From the NCBI GenBank assembly GCA_902571375.1, contig CACGBP010000001.1, positions 1-64,000 on the forward strand: a DNA stretch of 64,000 bases, written 5' to 3'. This stretch comes from an uncultured Pelagibacteraceae bacterium (GTDB lineage: Bacteria; Pseudomonadota; Alphaproteobacteria; Pelagibacterales; Pelagibacteraceae). Positions 25,205-36,189 of the stretch are shown here, piece by piece; position 1 is the first letter of the stretch; each line of letters begins with the position of its first letter. The notes below the pieces were generated by a model that saw only the letters and a list, made by a program, of their open reading frames with translations, did not search any database and had not been told where the DNA came from. The translations under genes were made by a program, and so were the position numbers.

Positions 25205-27121
25205 ATGCCTACAATAACGTTACCAGATGGAAACAATTTAGACTTTCCAAAAAAAATAACAGGACTACAAATTGCTGAAAAAATTAGCAAATCTCTTGCT
25301 AAACAAGCAATGATAATTTCTGTGGACGGTGAATTAAAAGATTTAGATTATGTTATAGAAAATGATTGTTCAGTAAAAATATTTACATCAAAGAATGATG
25401 AAGGCCTAGAAACGATAAGACACGATACTGCACATATATTAGCGATGGCAGTACAGGAACTTTTTCCTGGTACTCAAGTGACAATTGGTCCAGTGATTGA
25501 TAATGGATTTTATTATGATTTTGCACGAAAAGAACCATTTACTGAAGAAGATTTAAAAAAGATAGAAGTTAGAATGAAAGAAATTGTTGATAGAGATGAA
25601 AAAACTAAGAGAGAAGTATGGGATAGAGATAAAGCAATTCAACATTTCAAAAAGAAAGGCGAAATTTATAAAGCTGAGTTAATAGAAAGCATTCCAAAGG
25701 GCGAAGAGGTATCAATTTATTTTCATGGAGAATGGCATGATCTTTGTAGAGGTCCTCATTTATCTTCAACTGGAAAGATCGGAAAATATTTTAAATTGAC
25801 TAAAGTTTCGGGAGCTTACTGGAGGGGAGATTCTAATAATGAGATGTTGCAAAGAATTTATGGAACTAGTTGGGCTTCTCAAAAAGATTTAGATGATTAT
25901 TTGAAAAGAATCGAAGAAGCAGAAAAAAGAGATCACAGGAAATTAGGTAAAGAAATGGACTTGTTTCATTTTAGAGAGGAAAGTCCTGGCTCTGTTTTTT
26001 GGCATGAAAAAGGCTGGTCACTATTTCAAAAATTAATTAATTATATGAGAGCAAAACAAGATGCAGCAGGCTATAAAGAAGTCAATACTCCAGAAGTATT
26101 AGACAGGTTATTATGGGAAAAATCAGGGCATTGGGAAAAATATGGTGAGAACATGTATACTTCAGAAACTCCTGACGAAAAAGTATTCGCAATAAAGCCG
26201 ATGAATTGTCCAGGTCATATTCAAGTTTTTAATCAAGGTTTAAAAAGTTACAGAGATTTACCTCTTAGAATAACTGAGTTTGGAAAAGTACATCGCTATG
26301 AGCCATCTGGTGCTCTTCATGGACTTTTGAGAGTAAGAGCATTTACACAAGATGATGCACATATTTTTTGTTCAGAAGAACAAATTACAAGTGAATGTCT
26401 CAATGTAACTAATTTGATTTTAGAAATTTACAAAGACTTAGGTTTTGAAAACATTATTTTAAAATATGCTGATAGACCAAAAGTTAGAGTTGGTGAAGAC
26501 AAAATTTGGGATAAAGCGGAAGCATCGTTATTAGAAGCAGTAAAAGCCTCTAAACTTGAGTATAGTATTAATAAAGGAGAAGGTGCGTTTTATGGCCCAA
26601 AAATAGAATTTGTTTTAAGAGATGCTATTGGAAGAGATTGGCAATGTGGAACTTTACAAGTAGATTTGAATTTACCTGGAAGACTTGACGCTTCCTATGT
26701 AGATAAAGATGGAGCAAAAAAAATTCCAGTGATGCTTCACCGTGCATTATTTGGATCTTTAGAAAGGTTCATTGGAATATTGATTGAAAATTATGCAGGA
26801 AAATTTCCTTTTTGGATATCACCTTTGCAAACAGTTGTTATACCAATTTCTGAAGATTTTGAGGATTATGCGATAGAGGTATCAAAAAAAATAAAAGATG
26901 CGGGTATGAGTTCCATGGTTGATTTAAAAAATCATAATTTGAATTATAAAATTAGAGATCATTCTCTAGCGAAAGTCCCTCTTTTGTTAATTTGTGGTAA
27001 AAAAGAAGTTGACAGTAACACAGTAACCATTAGAAGATTGGATTCTAACAAACAAGAAAATATGGAACTAAATAAATTCTTAAAAAAATTCTCCGCTTTA
27101 AATAAAGCATCATCTTACTAA
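25205..27121 (+). CDS. thrS: Threonyl-tRNA synthetase
   Basis: Charges tRNA-Thr. The 638 residues show the TGS domain (1-61), the HxxxH editing domain with HDTAHILAMA near 75-84, the class II catalytic core with motif 2-like RITEFGKVHRYEPSGALHG, the zinc Cys in MNCPGH, and the anticodon-binding domain at the C terminus. Length matches the family (about 640). The ATG follows the stop of the glycosyltransferase gene with no gap, and infC starts at the next base after its stop. Firm assignment. Confidence 0.97.
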   Translation: MPTITLPDGNNLDFPKKITGLQIAEKISKSLAKQAMIISVDGELKDLDYVIENDCSVKIFTSKNDEGLETIRHDTAHILAMAVQELFPGTQVTIGPVIDNGFYYDFARKEPFTEEDLKKIEVRMKEIVDRDEKTKREVWDRDKAIQHFKKKGEIYKAELIESIPKGEEVSIYFHGEWHDLCRGPHLSSTGKIGKYFKLTKVSGAYWRGDSNNEMLQRIYGTSWASQKDLDDYLKRIEEAEKRDHRKLGKEMDLFHFREESPGSVFWHEKGWSLFQKLINYMRAKQDAAGYKEVNTPEVLDRLLWEKSGHWEKYGENMYTSETPDEKVFAIKPMNCPGHIQVFNQGLKSYRDLPLRITEFGKVHRYEPSGALHGLLRVRAFTQDDAHIFCSEEQITSECLNVTNLILEIYKDLGFENIILKYADRPKVRVGEDKIWDKAEASLLEAVKASKLEYSINKGEGAFYGPKIEFVLRDAIGRDWQCGTLQVDLNLPGRLDASYVDKDGAKKIPVMLHRALFGSLERFIGILIENYAGKFPFWISPLQTVVIPISEDFEDYAIEVSKKIKDAGMSSMVDLKNHNLNYKIRDHSLAKVPLLLICGKKEVDSNTVTIRRLDSNKQENMELNKFLKKFSALNKASSY

Positions 27122-27667
27122 GTGGCAGATTATAAAAAAAATTATTTTCAAAGAAGAACCAAAGATCGTGGGCCAAGATCTAATAATAGAATTTTATCTC
27201 CAGAGGTACAAGTAATAGCAAGTGATGGTGAGAATTTAGGAATCATTTCGACCAATGAGGCAATATCCAAAGCAAAAAATGAAGGTCTTGATTTAATTGA
27301 AATTGCCCCAAATGCAAACCCACCAGTTTGTAAAATAATGGATATGGGTAAATACAAATATGATGCACAAAAAAAAGCTAATCTAGCAAAAAAGAAACAA
27401 AAAATTATTGCATTAAAAGAAATTAAGATGAGACCAGTTACTGAAACTCATGACTATGAGTTTAAGGTGAAGAATGCTAAAAAATTCATTGCAAAAGGAG
27501 ACAAAGTAAAATTTACAATAAGATTTAAAGGTAGAGAACTTCAACATTCTCATTTAGGAAATGAATTAATGACAAAAATCAAAGAAGACATGAAAGATAT
27601 AGGCAAAGTTGAGCTTCAACCAAAATTTGATGGTAAGCAAATGATAATGGTTATTCAGCCCTTATAA
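27122..27667 (+). CDS. infC: Translation initiation factor IF-3
   Basis: The 181-residue factor that keeps ribosomal subunits apart and checks the start codon. The N domain contains SPEVQVIASDGENLGI and ISKAKNEGLDLIEIAPNANPPVCKIMDMGKY-type sequence, and the C domain begins near KEIKMRP. I use the GTG at 27122, directly after the thrS stop. IF-3 genes often start with a rare codon, which lets the factor regulate its own synthesis; GTG is a mild case. Stands in the usual thrS-infC-rpmI-rplT order. Confidence 0.95.
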   Translation: MADYKKNYFQRRTKDRGPRSNNRILSPEVQVIASDGENLGIISTNEAISKAKNEGLDLIEIAPNANPPVCKIMDMGKYKYDAQKKANLAKKKQKIIALKEIKMRPVTETHDYEFKVKNAKKFIAKGDKVKFTIRFKGRELQHSHLGNELMTKIKEDMKDIGKVELQPKFDGKQMIMVIQPL

Positions 27668-27680
27668 GGGTTAATTGATC

Positions 27681-27709
27681 TTGTAAATTTTCCTCATTCT
27701 TTGTATAAC
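27681..27709 (+). promoter_or_regulatory. Candidate promoter of rpmI, giving a nearly leaderless message
   Basis: TTGTAA at 27681-27686, a 17-base spacer, and TATAAC at 27704-27709. The -10 ends only 11 bases before the rpmI ATG, so a transcript would start about 4-5 bases before the gene. No Shine-Dalgarno sequence is present before rpmI, which fits leaderless or near-leaderless initiation. Confidence 0.5.
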
Positions 27710-27720
27710 CTCGCTCAATT

Positions 27721-27927
27721 ATGCCAAAATTAAAAACAAAAAGCTCAGCAAAAAAAAGATTTAAGATATCAGCTAGGGGTAAAGTGATGATGGCCCAAGC
27801 TGGAAAGAGACACGGCATGATTAAGAGAACTAATTCTCAAATAAGAAAGTTGAGAGGCACTACTGCGATGTCAAAACAAGATGGAAAAATTGTGAAATCG
27901 TATATGCCATATAATTTAAGAGGATAA
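27721..27927 (+). CDS. rpmI: Large ribosomal subunit protein bL35
   Basis: A 68-residue basic protein with the bL35 pattern: [17 protein letters not shown] at the start, then [18 protein letters not shown] and a C-terminal helix. Length is typical. It lies 53 bases after infC and one base before rplT. The region before the ATG (CCTCGCTCAATT) lacks a ribosome site. Confidence 0.96.
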   Translation: MPKLKTKSSAKKRFKISARGKVMMAQAGKRHGMIKRTNSQIRKLRGTTAMSKQDGKIVKSYMPYNLRG

Positions 27928-27928
27928 G

Positions 27929-28285
27929 ATGGCAAGAGTTAAAAGAGGTGTTACAAGTCGAGCAAAACATAAAAAGGTTTTAAAAGCTGTAAAAGGTCAA
28001 TGGGGCAGAAGAAAAAACACCATTAGGGTTGCTAAGCAAGCTATGGAAAAAGCTATGCAGTATGCATACCGAGATCGAAGAAATAAAAAAAGAGATTTTA
28101 AGTCTCTTTGGATACAAAGAATTAATGCAGGTGTTCGAGCTGAAGGTTTAACATATTCTAAGTTCATTAATGGATTAAATAAATGTGGAATAAAAATTGA
28201 CAGAAAGATACTTGCTGAAATAGCTTATGATAGCCCAGAAGCCTTTAAAACTATCGTTCAAAAAGCACAATCGGCATTAAATTAA
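27929..28285 (+). CDS. rplT: Large ribosomal subunit protein bL20
   Basis: A 118-residue assembly protein of the large subunit. [19 protein letters not shown] and the following [18 protein letters not shown] form the long basic N-terminal helix; the C-terminal globular part has [20 protein letters not shown]. Length and order after rpmI are standard. In E. coli L20 represses this operon by binding its leader RNA; no such leader is obvious here. Confidence 0.97.
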   Translation: MARVKRGVTSRAKHKKVLKAVKGQWGRRKNTIRVAKQAMEKAMQYAYRDRRNKKRDFKSLWIQRINAGVRAEGLTYSKFINGLNKCGIKIDRKILAEIAYDSPEAFKTIVQKAQSALN

Positions 28286-28328
28286 TCTTCACTATTGTTT
28301 TATTTTGCTGAAGAAATAATCTGTAAAG

Positions 28329-29396
28329 ATGTCGGATCTAAAAAAAATAAGAGATGAATTTATTTCAAAACTTGAGGGTAAAATAGATCTCTCAGAGATT
28401 AATCAAATTAGATCAGATCTATTTGGCAAAAATGGAATAGTTTCTTCACAATTTAAAAAAATAGGCACAATTGTTGAGTCTGAAAGAAAAAAATTTGCCT
28501 CTGACTTAAATATCATTAAAGGTGAGCTACAAGATTTAATAAATTCTAAAATAAATGAACTTGAGAAATTTGAAATTAATAAAAAACTAGAGAAAGAAAA
28601 AGTAGACATAACTTTACCTGAAAGACCTTTCATTAGAGGAAAAATCCATCCGGTTTCGCAAACAATTGATGAAATATCATCTATCTTCTCAGAAATAGGT
28701 TTCAGTGTTGAGGAGGGTCCAGATGTAGAAAATGAATATAATAATTTTACTGCGTTAAACACCCCTGATAACCACCCAGCTAGAGACATGCATGATACTT
28801 TTTATTTAGATGAAAAAAAACAAAAATTATTAAGAACGCATACCTCTCCAGTTCAAATTAGAACGATGCTTAAAGATAAACCACCATTTAAAATTATTGC
28901 ACCTGGAAGAACTTATAGGTCTGATAGTGACCAAACACATGCTCCAATGTTCCATCAAGTTGAAGGTCTTCATATAGATAAAAATATAAACATGGGTCAT
29001 TTAAAAGGATGTCTTAACTATTTTATCAAAGAGTTTTTTGAAGTAGATAAAATTAAAATGAGATTTAGACCTAGTCATTTCCCTTTTACAGAACCATCTG
29101 CTGAAGTTGATATAGGATATGAAATAAAAGATGGAAAAATAATTATAGGAGAAGGTAATCAATGGCTTGAAATTTTGGGATGTGGGATGGTTCATCCAAA
29201 TGTTTTAAAAAATGTAAAAGTCGATCCAACAAAGTTCCAAGGCTACGCATTTGGTATAGGAATCGACAGATTGGCAATGTTAAAATATGGTATCAACGAT
29301 TTGAGAGCATTTTTTGATTGTGATTATAGATGGTTAAACCACTTTGGATTTGATCCTTTAGATGTACCAACAAACTATAGAGGTCTTAGCAGATGA
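28329..29396 (+). CDS. pheS: Phenylalanyl-tRNA synthetase alpha subunit
   Basis: The 355-residue catalytic subunit. An N-terminal coiled-coil region spans about 1-95, then the class II core starts with [12 protein letters not shown]. Substrate-binding motifs [19 protein letters not shown] and the C-terminal [13 protein letters not shown] (motif 3) are clear. It lies 43 bases after rplT and overlaps pheT by four bases (ATGA). A ribosome site GTAAAG precedes the ATG. Confidence 0.97.
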   Translation: MSDLKKIRDEFISKLEGKIDLSEINQIRSDLFGKNGIVSSQFKKIGTIVESERKKFASDLNIIKGELQDLINSKINELEKFEINKKLEKEKVDITLPERPFIRGKIHPVSQTIDEISSIFSEIGFSVEEGPDVENEYNNFTALNTPDNHPARDMHDTFYLDEKKQKLLRTHTSPVQIRTMLKDKPPFKIIAPGRTYRSDSDQTHAPMFHQVEGLHIDKNINMGHLKGCLNYFIKEFFEVDKIKMRFRPSHFPFTEPSAEVDIGYEIKDGKIIIGEGNQWLEILGCGMVHPNVLKNVKVDPTKFQGYAFGIGIDRLAMLKYGINDLRAFFDCDYRWLNHFGFDPLDVPTNYRGLSR

Positions 29397-31798
29397 AAAT
29401 CACGTTTGATTGGCTAAAAGATCATTTAAAGACCAATCTAAAAGAAAAAAATCTTTTAGAACAACTTACCAATATTGGATTGGAAGTTGAGAGTGTAGAA
29501 AGTCTCTCTGCTGACAATGAATTGTTTAAAGTAGCAAAAATTATTAAAACTGAAAAACATCCAAATGCAGATCGACTTAAAGTTTGTGATGTTAATGTTG
29601 GTCAGAAAGATCTTAAAAAAGTTGTATGTGGTGCTGCTAACGCCAAAGAGGGATTAATTACTATTTACGCACCTCCTGGTGCAATTATTCCTAAAACTAA
29701 AACAAAATTAGTGGTAGCTAAAATTAGGGGTATTACTTCTTATGGAATGCTTTGTTCTGAATCTGAGTTAAATTTGTCTGATGAAAGTGATGGGATTATT
29801 GAATTATCAAAGAAATACGAAAAAAAAATTGGCAAAAGTTATTTTTCAAAATCAAAATCTAATCTTATTGATTTATCCATAACACCAAATAGACCAGATT
29901 GTCTTGGTGTTCGTGGAATAGCTAGAGATCTTGCTGCTTCTGGTTTTGGAAAATTAGTAAATTTTAAAGAAGAAAAAATTAAATCTAAAATAAAACAAAA
30001 TTTAAAGGTTAAAATTAATAAAGAAAAAGATCAGGGGTGTACCGCTTTTGGAAGCTGTTTAATTACTAATGTTAAAAATACTGAAAGTCCTCAATGGCTT
30101 AAAGATAAATTAATTTCGATAGGTCAGAAATCAATTTCAGCAATAGTTGATATTACAAATTATGTTATGCTTGATATCAATCGTCCACTACATGCTTATG
30201 ATGCTGATAAAATTGAAAAAGGTATAATTGTGAGAAATTCGAATTCTGGTGAAGAATTTGAAGCGCTAGATAATAAAAATTATAAATTGGAAAAAGGCAT
30301 GTGTGTTATTAGTGATAATAAAGGAGTTTTAGGATTAGGGGGTATTATTGGTGGAACTAGATCAGGAACAGAATTTGATACTAAAAATATACTTTTGGAG
30401 TCTGCTTACTTTCAGCCAAGATCAATTAGAAATACAGCAAAAAAATTAAATATTGATACAGATGCAAAATTTAGATTTGAAAGAGGTATTGATCCATTAT
30501 CTATAGAAGCTGGTTTAAAGAAAGCAGCATTATTAATTAAAGAAATATGTGGTGGGGAAATCAGCAAAATAGACATTCAAAAAATTGAAACTTACAAAAC
30601 TAAAACTATTTATTTTGATATTAACTTATTTGAAAAAATATCAGGGTTTAAAATTTCTATCAAAGAAATGATTAAAATTTTAGAAGATCTTGGCTTTAAA
30701 TGTAAAAAACAAAAAAAATATTTAAATTTATTAATACCATCTTGGCGGCCTGATATTTCTCAAGAAATAGATATTGTTGAAGAATTAGTAAGAATAACTG
30801 GTTATGATAAAATAAAAATCCTAGATCCAATTAAAGAAAGAAATAAACCTACCTTAAATCAAACTCAAAAGTTATTTCATTTTTTACAAAGAGCGATTGC
30901 TTCAAAGGGTTATTTGGAAGCAATAACATGGTCTTTTACAGACTCAAATTATAATAATCATTTTAAAGAAACAAATAAAGAAATTAAGATTATAAATCCC
31001 ATAAGCTCTGAATTGGGAGTACTAAGAAATTCAATATTTTCAAATTTAATTATGTATATTAGTAAAAATCTACATAGAGGTTTTAAAGATTTATCATTAT
31101 TTGAGATTGGTCCTGTTTTTACTGGCTCAAATCCAGGTGAACAAAGTACAGTCGTTTGTGGTTTGTCAGCAGGTAAAAAATCAAGGTTATCTTGGATTGA
31201 TAAAGAGAGAAATGTGGATGTATTTGATGTTAAAAAAGATGTTGTTCAAACTTTTATCGAAGCTGGTTATAATTCTAAGGAATTTTTTATAGATAACAAA
31301 ACCCCTAATTATTATCATCCAGGTAAATCAGGTAGAATTTTCTTAAGTAAAAATAAAAATCAAGTAGCTGCTTATTTTGGAGAAATACACCCTAATATTT
31401 TAAAAAAAATAGATATTAAAACTGAGTCTCTTGTGGGATTTGAAATATTTTTGGATAATTTAAAAATATCTAAAAAAACATTGAATGATCAAAAAACTAA
31501 TTATGAAGTTTCAGATTATCAAAAATCTGAAAGGGATTTTGCTTTTATAGTGAATAAAAATGTAAGCTCACAAGATTTGATAAATGCTATTTCACATATT
31601 GACCAAAACTTGATCAGCAACATAAAAGTTTTTGATGTTTATGAAGGTGACAATATTCCTGAAAATCAAAAATCGATCGCAATAAATGTCACTATTCAAT
31701 CATTTGAAAAAACATTGAATGATGGTGATTTAGAAAAAATAAATAAATTAATTATTCAAACAGTAGAAAATAAAACTGGTGCTAAAATTCGAGTGTAG
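29393..31798 (+). CDS. pheT: Phenylalanyl-tRNA synthetase beta subunit
   Basis: The 801-residue partner of PheS. An EMAP/OB tRNA-binding domain is at about 40-150 ([15 protein letters not shown]), the B3/B4 editing domain follows near 210-390 ([17 protein letters not shown]), the B5 domain is near 400-475, a degenerate catalytic fold comes next, and the FDX-ACB anticodon domain forms the end ([14 protein letters not shown]). Length is normal. Coupled to pheS by overlapping stop and start, and followed by lepA after seven bases. Confidence 0.97.
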   Translation: MKITFDWLKDHLKTNLKEKNLLEQLTNIGLEVESVESLSADNELFKVAKIIKTEKHPNADRLKVCDVNVGQKDLKKVVCGAANAKEGLITIYAPPGAIIPKTKTKLVVAKIRGITSYGMLCSESELNLSDESDGIIELSKKYEKKIGKSYFSKSKSNLIDLSITPNRPDCLGVRGIARDLAASGFGKLVNFKEEKIKSKIKQNLKVKINKEKDQGCTAFGSCLITNVKNTESPQWLKDKLISIGQKSISAIVDITNYVMLDINRPLHAYDADKIEKGIIVRNSNSGEEFEALDNKNYKLEKGMCVISDNKGVLGLGGIIGGTRSGTEFDTKNILLESAYFQPRSIRNTAKKLNIDTDAKFRFERGIDPLSIEAGLKKAALLIKEICGGEISKIDIQKIETYKTKTIYFDINLFEKISGFKISIKEMIKILEDLGFKCKKQKKYLNLLIPSWRPDISQEIDIVEELVRITGYDKIKILDPIKERNKPTLNQTQKLFHFLQRAIASKGYLEAITWSFTDSNYNNHFKETNKEIKIINPISSELGVLRNSIFSNLIMYISKNLHRGFKDLSLFEIGPVFTGSNPGEQSTVVCGLSAGKKSRLSWIDKERNVDVFDVKKDVVQTFIEAGYNSKEFFIDNKTPNYYHPGKSGRIFLSKNKNQVAAYFGEIHPNILKKIDIKTESLVGFEIFLDNLKISKKTLNDQKTNYEVSDYQKSERDFAFIVNKNVSSQDLINAISHIDQNLISNIKVFDVYEGDNIPENQKSIAINVTIQSFEKTLNDGDLEKINKLIIQTVENKTGAKIRV

Positions 31799-31805
31799 AA
31801 ATTAA

Positions 31806-33617
31806 ATGAGCACTATTGATAATATAAGAAACTTTGCAATCATTGCTCATATTGATCATGGCAAATCGACAATAGCAGATAGAATTATTCATAGTTGTGG
31901 AGGGCTTACGGAAAGAGAGATGAAGGCCCAAGTTCTTGACTCAATGGATATAGAAAGAGAAAGAGGAATAACTATAAAGGCTCAAACGGTTAAACTGAAT
32001 TATAAATCTAAAAATGGAAAAAATTACATTTTGAATATAATTGACACCCCAGGTCATGTAGATTTTAGCTATGAGGTAAGTAGATCACTTTATGCTTGTG
32101 AAGGATCAATATTAATTGTTGATAGCACACAAGGAGTTGAAGCTCAAACTTTGGCCAATGTATATCAAGCCTTAGAAATTGATCATGAAATAATTCCAGT
32201 TTTGAATAAAATAGATTTACCAGCCTCAGATTTAGAGCGAACAAAAAAACAAATTGAAGATGTAATAGGTATTGATACCGATAATGCAGTTCCTTGTTCA
32301 GGAAAAACAGGCGAAGGCATTGAGGAGATTTTAGAACAGATTATTAACAAACTTCCTGGTCCAGAAGGGAAACCAAAGGATGATTTAAAATGTTTATTAG
32401 TTGACAGTTGGTACGATACATATCTAGGTGTTGTAATTTTGGTTCGAGTAATTAACGGAAAAATTTCAAAAAATATGAAAATTAAGATGCTTTCAACAAA
32501 TCAAGATTATATAGTTGAAAAAGTTGGTGTCTTTACACCAAAGCCAAAAGACATTAATGAACTTAATACCGGAGAAATTGGTTTTATAACAACAGGGATT
32601 AAAGTTTTATCAGAAACAAAAGTTGGTGATACCATTTGCGATGCATCTAAAACCTCAGTTGAAGCTCTGCCTGGTTTTAAACCAAGCAAACCAGTTGTTT
32701 TTTGTGGATTATTTCCTGTTGATAGCTCTGAGTATCAAAAATTAAAAGATGGTTTAGCTAAATTGCAGCTTAATGATGCAAGTTTTTCATTTGAACCAGA
32801 ATCTTCATCAGCTCTAGGTTTGGGATTTAGATGTGGTTTTCTGGGTTTATTGCACCTTGAAATAATTACAGAAAGATTAGAAAGGGAGTTTGATGTAAAT
32901 TTGCTCACGACTACTCCAGGAGTTGTTTATAAAGTAAATTTAAATAAAGGAAATACTCTTGATTTACAAAATCCATCTAGTTTGCCTGATCCCACATTGA
33001 TAAGTTCAATTCAAGAGCCATGGATTAAAGCAACTATCATAACTCCTGATCAATATTTAGGCTCTATAATAAAATTATGTCAGGATAAAAGAGGTATTCA
33101 AACTAATTTAGCCTATTCAGGGAATAGAGCAGTATTAAGTTATGAATTACCATTAAATGAAGTGGTGTTTGATTTTAATGACAGAATAAAATCAATGACC
33201 AGTGGTTATGCAAGTTTTGATTATGAGATAATCGAACATAGAGAGGGTGATTTGGTAAAATTAGGAATTTTAGTTAATGGGGAGCCTGTTGATGCTCTAG
33301 CAATGATGATACATAAAGATTTTGCCCAAAGAACAGGAAGAGAAGTTTGTGAAAAATTGAAAGATTTAATTCCAAGGCATAATTTTATGATACCAGTTCA
33401 AGCAGCTATAGGAGGAAAAATTATTGCAAGAGAGACAATAAAAGGTTTTAAAAAGGACGTTTTGACAAAGATTCATGGTGGTGGAGCAACTGATAGAAAA
33501 AGAAAATTATTAGAAAAACAAAAAAAAGGAAAAGCAAAATCAAAACAATTTGGGAAAGTTGAAATACCACAAGAAGCCTTTATAGGTGTACTTAAAATTA
33601 ACAAGGAAAATAGATGA
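31806..33617 (+). CDS. lepA: Elongation factor 4 (back-translocating GTPase)
   Basis: The 603-residue ribosomal GTPase. G1 AHIDHGKST is at about 15-23, G3 DTPGH near 80-84, and G4 NKID near 135. After domain II and an EF-G-like domain come the LepA-specific C-terminal parts with [25 protein letters not shown] sequence and a Lys-rich tail. The size and lack of EF-G domain IV identify LepA rather than EF-G. The stop overlaps the next gene start (ATGA), which ties a glycosyltransferase to this translation unit. Confidence 0.96.
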   Translation: MSTIDNIRNFAIIAHIDHGKSTIADRIIHSCGGLTEREMKAQVLDSMDIERERGITIKAQTVKLNYKSKNGKNYILNIIDTPGHVDFSYEVSRSLYACEGSILIVDSTQGVEAQTLANVYQALEIDHEIIPVLNKIDLPASDLERTKKQIEDVIGIDTDNAVPCSGKTGEGIEEILEQIINKLPGPEGKPKDDLKCLLVDSWYDTYLGVVILVRVINGKISKNMKIKMLSTNQDYIVEKVGVFTPKPKDINELNTGEIGFITTGIKVLSETKVGDTICDASKTSVEALPGFKPSKPVVFCGLFPVDSSEYQKLKDGLAKLQLNDASFSFEPESSSALGLGFRCGFLGLLHLEIITERLEREFDVNLLTTTPGVVYKVNLNKGNTLDLQNPSSLPDPTLISSIQEPWIKATIITPDQYLGSIIKLCQDKRGIQTNLAYSGNRAVLSYELPLNEVVFDFNDRIKSMTSGYASFDYEIIEHREGDLVKLGILVNGEPVDALAMMIHKDFAQRTGREVCEKLKDLIPRHNFMIPVQAAIGGKIIARETIKGFKKDVLTKIHGGGATDRKRKLLEKQKKGKAKSKQFGKVEIPQEAFIGVLKINKENR

Positions 33618-34429
33618 AAATATATGATTGTTTTTCATATTGGGATGAGGATTTATTATTAGATCTTAGACTTAATATTTTAGATAATTATGTAGATTAT
33701 TTTGTAATTGTTGAGGGAAATAAGACTTGGCAAAATAATTATAAAAAATTTAGATTTAACTTTGAAAAATTTGACAAATTTAAAAAAAAAATAATTTATA
33801 TACGAGTTGATAATATGCCTGATGGAAAAAATCCTTGGGTAAGAGAAAATTTCCAAAGAAATTGTATTGAAAGAGGTTTGAAGAATGCAAAGAATGATGA
33901 CTTAATTATAATATCTGATTTAGATGAAATACCAAACCCTCAGGTGATTAAAAATTTTGACTCTCAAAAAAGATATGTGGCCTTGAAACAAAATCATTAT
34001 TATTACAAATTGAATTTACAAGCTCAGAATAATCCATATTGGGTAGGTTCTAGAATATGCGTAAAAAAATATTTGAAATCTCCTCAATGGTTAAGAAGTT
34101 TAAAATTTAAGAAAAGACCCTTTTGGAGAATAGATAAATTTAGACTTAATAATATAATTGATAATGGAGGATGGCATTTCTGTAATTTAAAAACAGCGAG
34201 TAACCTTCTTTATAAATATAAAAATTTATGTGAGACAGATGATCAGTATATTTTTAATGAAAAAATTTCTGATGAATTTTTAGATGAAAATAAAATAAAA
34301 AAAAAAATAGAACAAGGCTTAGACCTCTTAGGACGGGAAGAAAAGTTTAATGTAGTAAAAATTGACAATAATTTTCCTAAATATTTACTAGATAATATAA
34401 GTAAATATTCTGAATGGATTTCTAAATAG
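33614..34429 (+). CDS. Glycosyltransferase family 17 protein
   Basis: A 271-residue protein matching the GT17 family (related to beta-1,4-mannosyl-glycoprotein N-acetylglucosaminyltransferase). Key features are the start [32 protein letters not shown], the metal-binding [10 protein letters not shown] near 100 and WHFCNLK near 185. No signal peptide or membrane segment, so it likely acts in the cytosol on a surface polysaccharide or lipid-linked glycan. Its start overlaps the lepA stop by four bases and its end overlaps the convergent FkbM gene by eight. First gene of a small glycan cassette. Confidence 0.85.
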   Translation: MKIYDCFSYWDEDLLLDLRLNILDNYVDYFVIVEGNKTWQNNYKKFRFNFEKFDKFKKKIIYIRVDNMPDGKNPWVRENFQRNCIERGLKNAKNDDLIIISDLDEIPNPQVIKNFDSQKRYVALKQNHYYYKLNLQAQNNPYWVGSRICVKKYLKSPQWLRSLKFKKRPFWRIDKFRLNNIIDNGGWHFCNLKTASNLLYKYKNLCETDDQYIFNEKISDEFLDENKIKKKIEQGLDLLGREEKFNVVKIDNNFPKYLLDNISKYSEWISK

Positions 34430-35162
34430 AAAAAAAATTGTTTTTGGGTAAACAAATTAAATTTTCTTTAATTGGAAAAAATTTATAATTTGATGATAAA
34501 AGTTTTTTTATAACATTTTTGAAAATTTTATTTTCAATGTGAATAAATTCAAAAATAATTATTGGATGTAATAATTTTGTTTTTAAAAAATCCAAAACAA
34601 TTTTACCGTCATAACCTTCGGTATCTATGTATAATAAATCAAGTTTTTTCAAACCATATTTTTTGATGAGGTTTTTAATTGAAATAGAGTTTACTTTTTC
34701 TTTAATTATATGTTTTTTTTTTACACCATGATTTAATAAATGGTTTTTATTAAATGAGGTTATTCCAGGCACATGATTCCCATAATAATTTAGGAACTTC
34801 TCATTCACTTTGTACAAATAATTAATTTCATTATTTATAGAAATTGCAGAATTTTCAAGTTTTACAAATTTAAATTTTTTATAGTTTTTTCTTAGATCAT
34901 CAAAGTTATTTTTAATTGGTTCAACTAAAATAGCATTAATTTTATTTTTTTTTATAAATTTATTTAAGTAGTCAAATCTTATTCCATCATTAGCTCCAAT
35001 TTGAATTAACTGTTTTATTTTGTATTTAGATAAGTTTTTAATTAAATTTTCCTCATTTAGTATTGAAGCATCTGAAATTATTCTACTATTTTTGAAATAA
35101 TTTTTATCAATTAACTTATAATCAAGGATTCCTAAAATTTTTTTTAGAATTTTATGTTTCAT
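34422..35162 (-). CDS. FkbM-family SAM-dependent methyltransferase
   Basis: A 246-residue methyltransferase. The SAM-binding motif IGANDGIRFDYL is at about 57-68, the acidic loop AILVEPIKNNF near 79-89, and the FkbM motif LDLLYIDTEGYDGKIVLDF near 173. FkbM proteins methylate sugar hydroxyls in polysaccharides and natural products; the neighbours here suggest a glycan substrate. It is the only minus-strand gene of the cassette, convergent with the GT17 gene and divergent from the DUF6492-like gene. Very rich in Lys, Asn and Ile. Confidence 0.85.
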   Translation of the reverse strand: MKHKILKKILGILDYKLIDKNYFKNSRIISDASILNEENLIKNLSKYKIKQLIQIGANDGIRFDYLNKFIKKNKINAILVEPIKNNFDDLRKNYKKFKFVKLENSAISINNEINYLYKVNEKFLNYYGNHVPGITSFNKNHLLNHGVKKKHIIKEKVNSISIKNLIKKYGLKKLDLLYIDTEGYDGKIVLDFLKTKLLHPIIIFEFIHIENKIFKNVIKKLLSSNYKFFPIKENLICLPKNNFFSI

Positions 35163-35232
35163 TTAATTTTAATTTTTTTAAATTATTTATAACAGTATAT
35201 AAATGATAAAATAATTTAAATTAATAAAAGAA

Positions 35233-36189
35233 ATGAATATAAATATTTGTCAAGTATCATTGAATAAAGATATTCCACTGATTATTGAAAATTTTAAGAA
35301 TTTTAAAAAATTTTATGAAAATATAAATCTCTTTATAATTTGTCCAAAAAATCAATTAGGTGAGTTTAAACAAAAAATAAATTTTGATGAAATCAGAATA
35401 ATTTCAGAAGAAGAAATTTTGGAATTTAAAAAATTTGAAATCATTTACAAAAACTTAAATAAGGAAATTCAATATAGGGAACAATTTAATAAAAGATTAA
35501 AATGGTATTATCAACAAGCCTTGAAAATAACTTTTTCATTTAATTTTATTAAAGAGACTGGTCAAAATATTGTAATTTGGGATGCTGATACAATCATCTT
35601 AAAAAAAATATCTTTCTTTAAACAAGATATATCAGTGAAGTATGGTAATTTTTTTGAATTCCACAAAGCTTATTATATTACTAACGAATATATTTTAAAA
35701 AAGCTTCCAAATTATTATATTTCATTTTTAAACCAATTTATTGCAATCACTAAATCTGAATATATCTTTTTCATAGAAAATTTTTTAAGGGAAAAATCTC
35801 AAAACATTTCAACAGGAGAAAAAATTTCTGAATTAATATTTAGCAGTGTTTTCAATAAACATAAAACTTATAATGGATCTTTGTTTTCTGAGTATGAACT
35901 AATTGGTCAATCAAATTATTTATTTAGAAACGAAAAACAAAAGCCCATTTTGTTTCTAAGGTTTGGATTGGATGGAATGCTAAATGAAGGTCAAAAAATT
36001 ATTGCAAGTTTATTGGGATATAAACATGTAACTTATGAACATAATCATCCTAATGAAAAAAGTTATGGAATGTTAAGTAGAATTCAGTCTTGGAGGGGGT
36101 TTTTAAAAATATTATTTAAGAATTTTTTTAAATTTTACCTAAGATATTTTAAGCATATTTTAATGTACAATTTTTATAGAAATAAATGA
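35233..36189 (+). CDS. Putative GT-A type glycosyltransferase, DUF6492-like
   Basis: A 318-residue protein. The start (INICQVSLNKDIPLIIENF), the WYYQQALKI segment near 95 and the DxD-type motif IVIWDADTIIL near 118 resemble DUF6492 proteins, which are predicted nucleotide-diphospho-sugar transferases. A basic hydrophobic tail (FLKILFKNFFKFYLRYFK) could attach it to the membrane. The product overlaps the next ORF by four bases. The family name is my best guess; a glycosyltransferase role is supported mainly by the WDADT motif and the neighbours. Confidence 0.6.
   Translation: MNINICQVSLNKDIPLIIENFKNFKKFYENINLFIICPKNQLGEFKQKINFDEIRIISEEEILEFKKFEIIYKNLNKEIQYREQFNKRLKWYYQQALKITFSFNFIKETGQNIVIWDADTIILKKISFFKQDISVKYGNFFEFHKAYYITNEYILKKLPNYYISFLNQFIAITKSEYIFFIENFLREKSQNISTGEKISELIFSSVFNKHKTYNGSLFSEYELIGQSNYLFRNEKQKPILFLRFGLDGMLNEGQKIIASLLGYKHVTYEHNHPNEKSYGMLSRIQSWRGFLKILFKNFFKFYLRYFKHILMYNFYRNK

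Noticed and set aside
27659..27670. Palindrome CCCTTATAAGGG at the infC stop
   Set aside because: Too short and too close-centred for an RNA hairpin; it may be chance. Mentioned only with the rpmI promoter.
28276..28318. Possible hairpin between rplT and pheS (TCTTC ... GAAGA)
   Set aside because: Only five pairs with a long loop and no T run, so not a terminator or riboswitch I can support.
28403..28789. 128-codon open frame antisense to pheS
   Set aside because: Lies fully within pheS and has Ser/Phe/Leu-rich composition typical of antisense translation of AT-rich genes.
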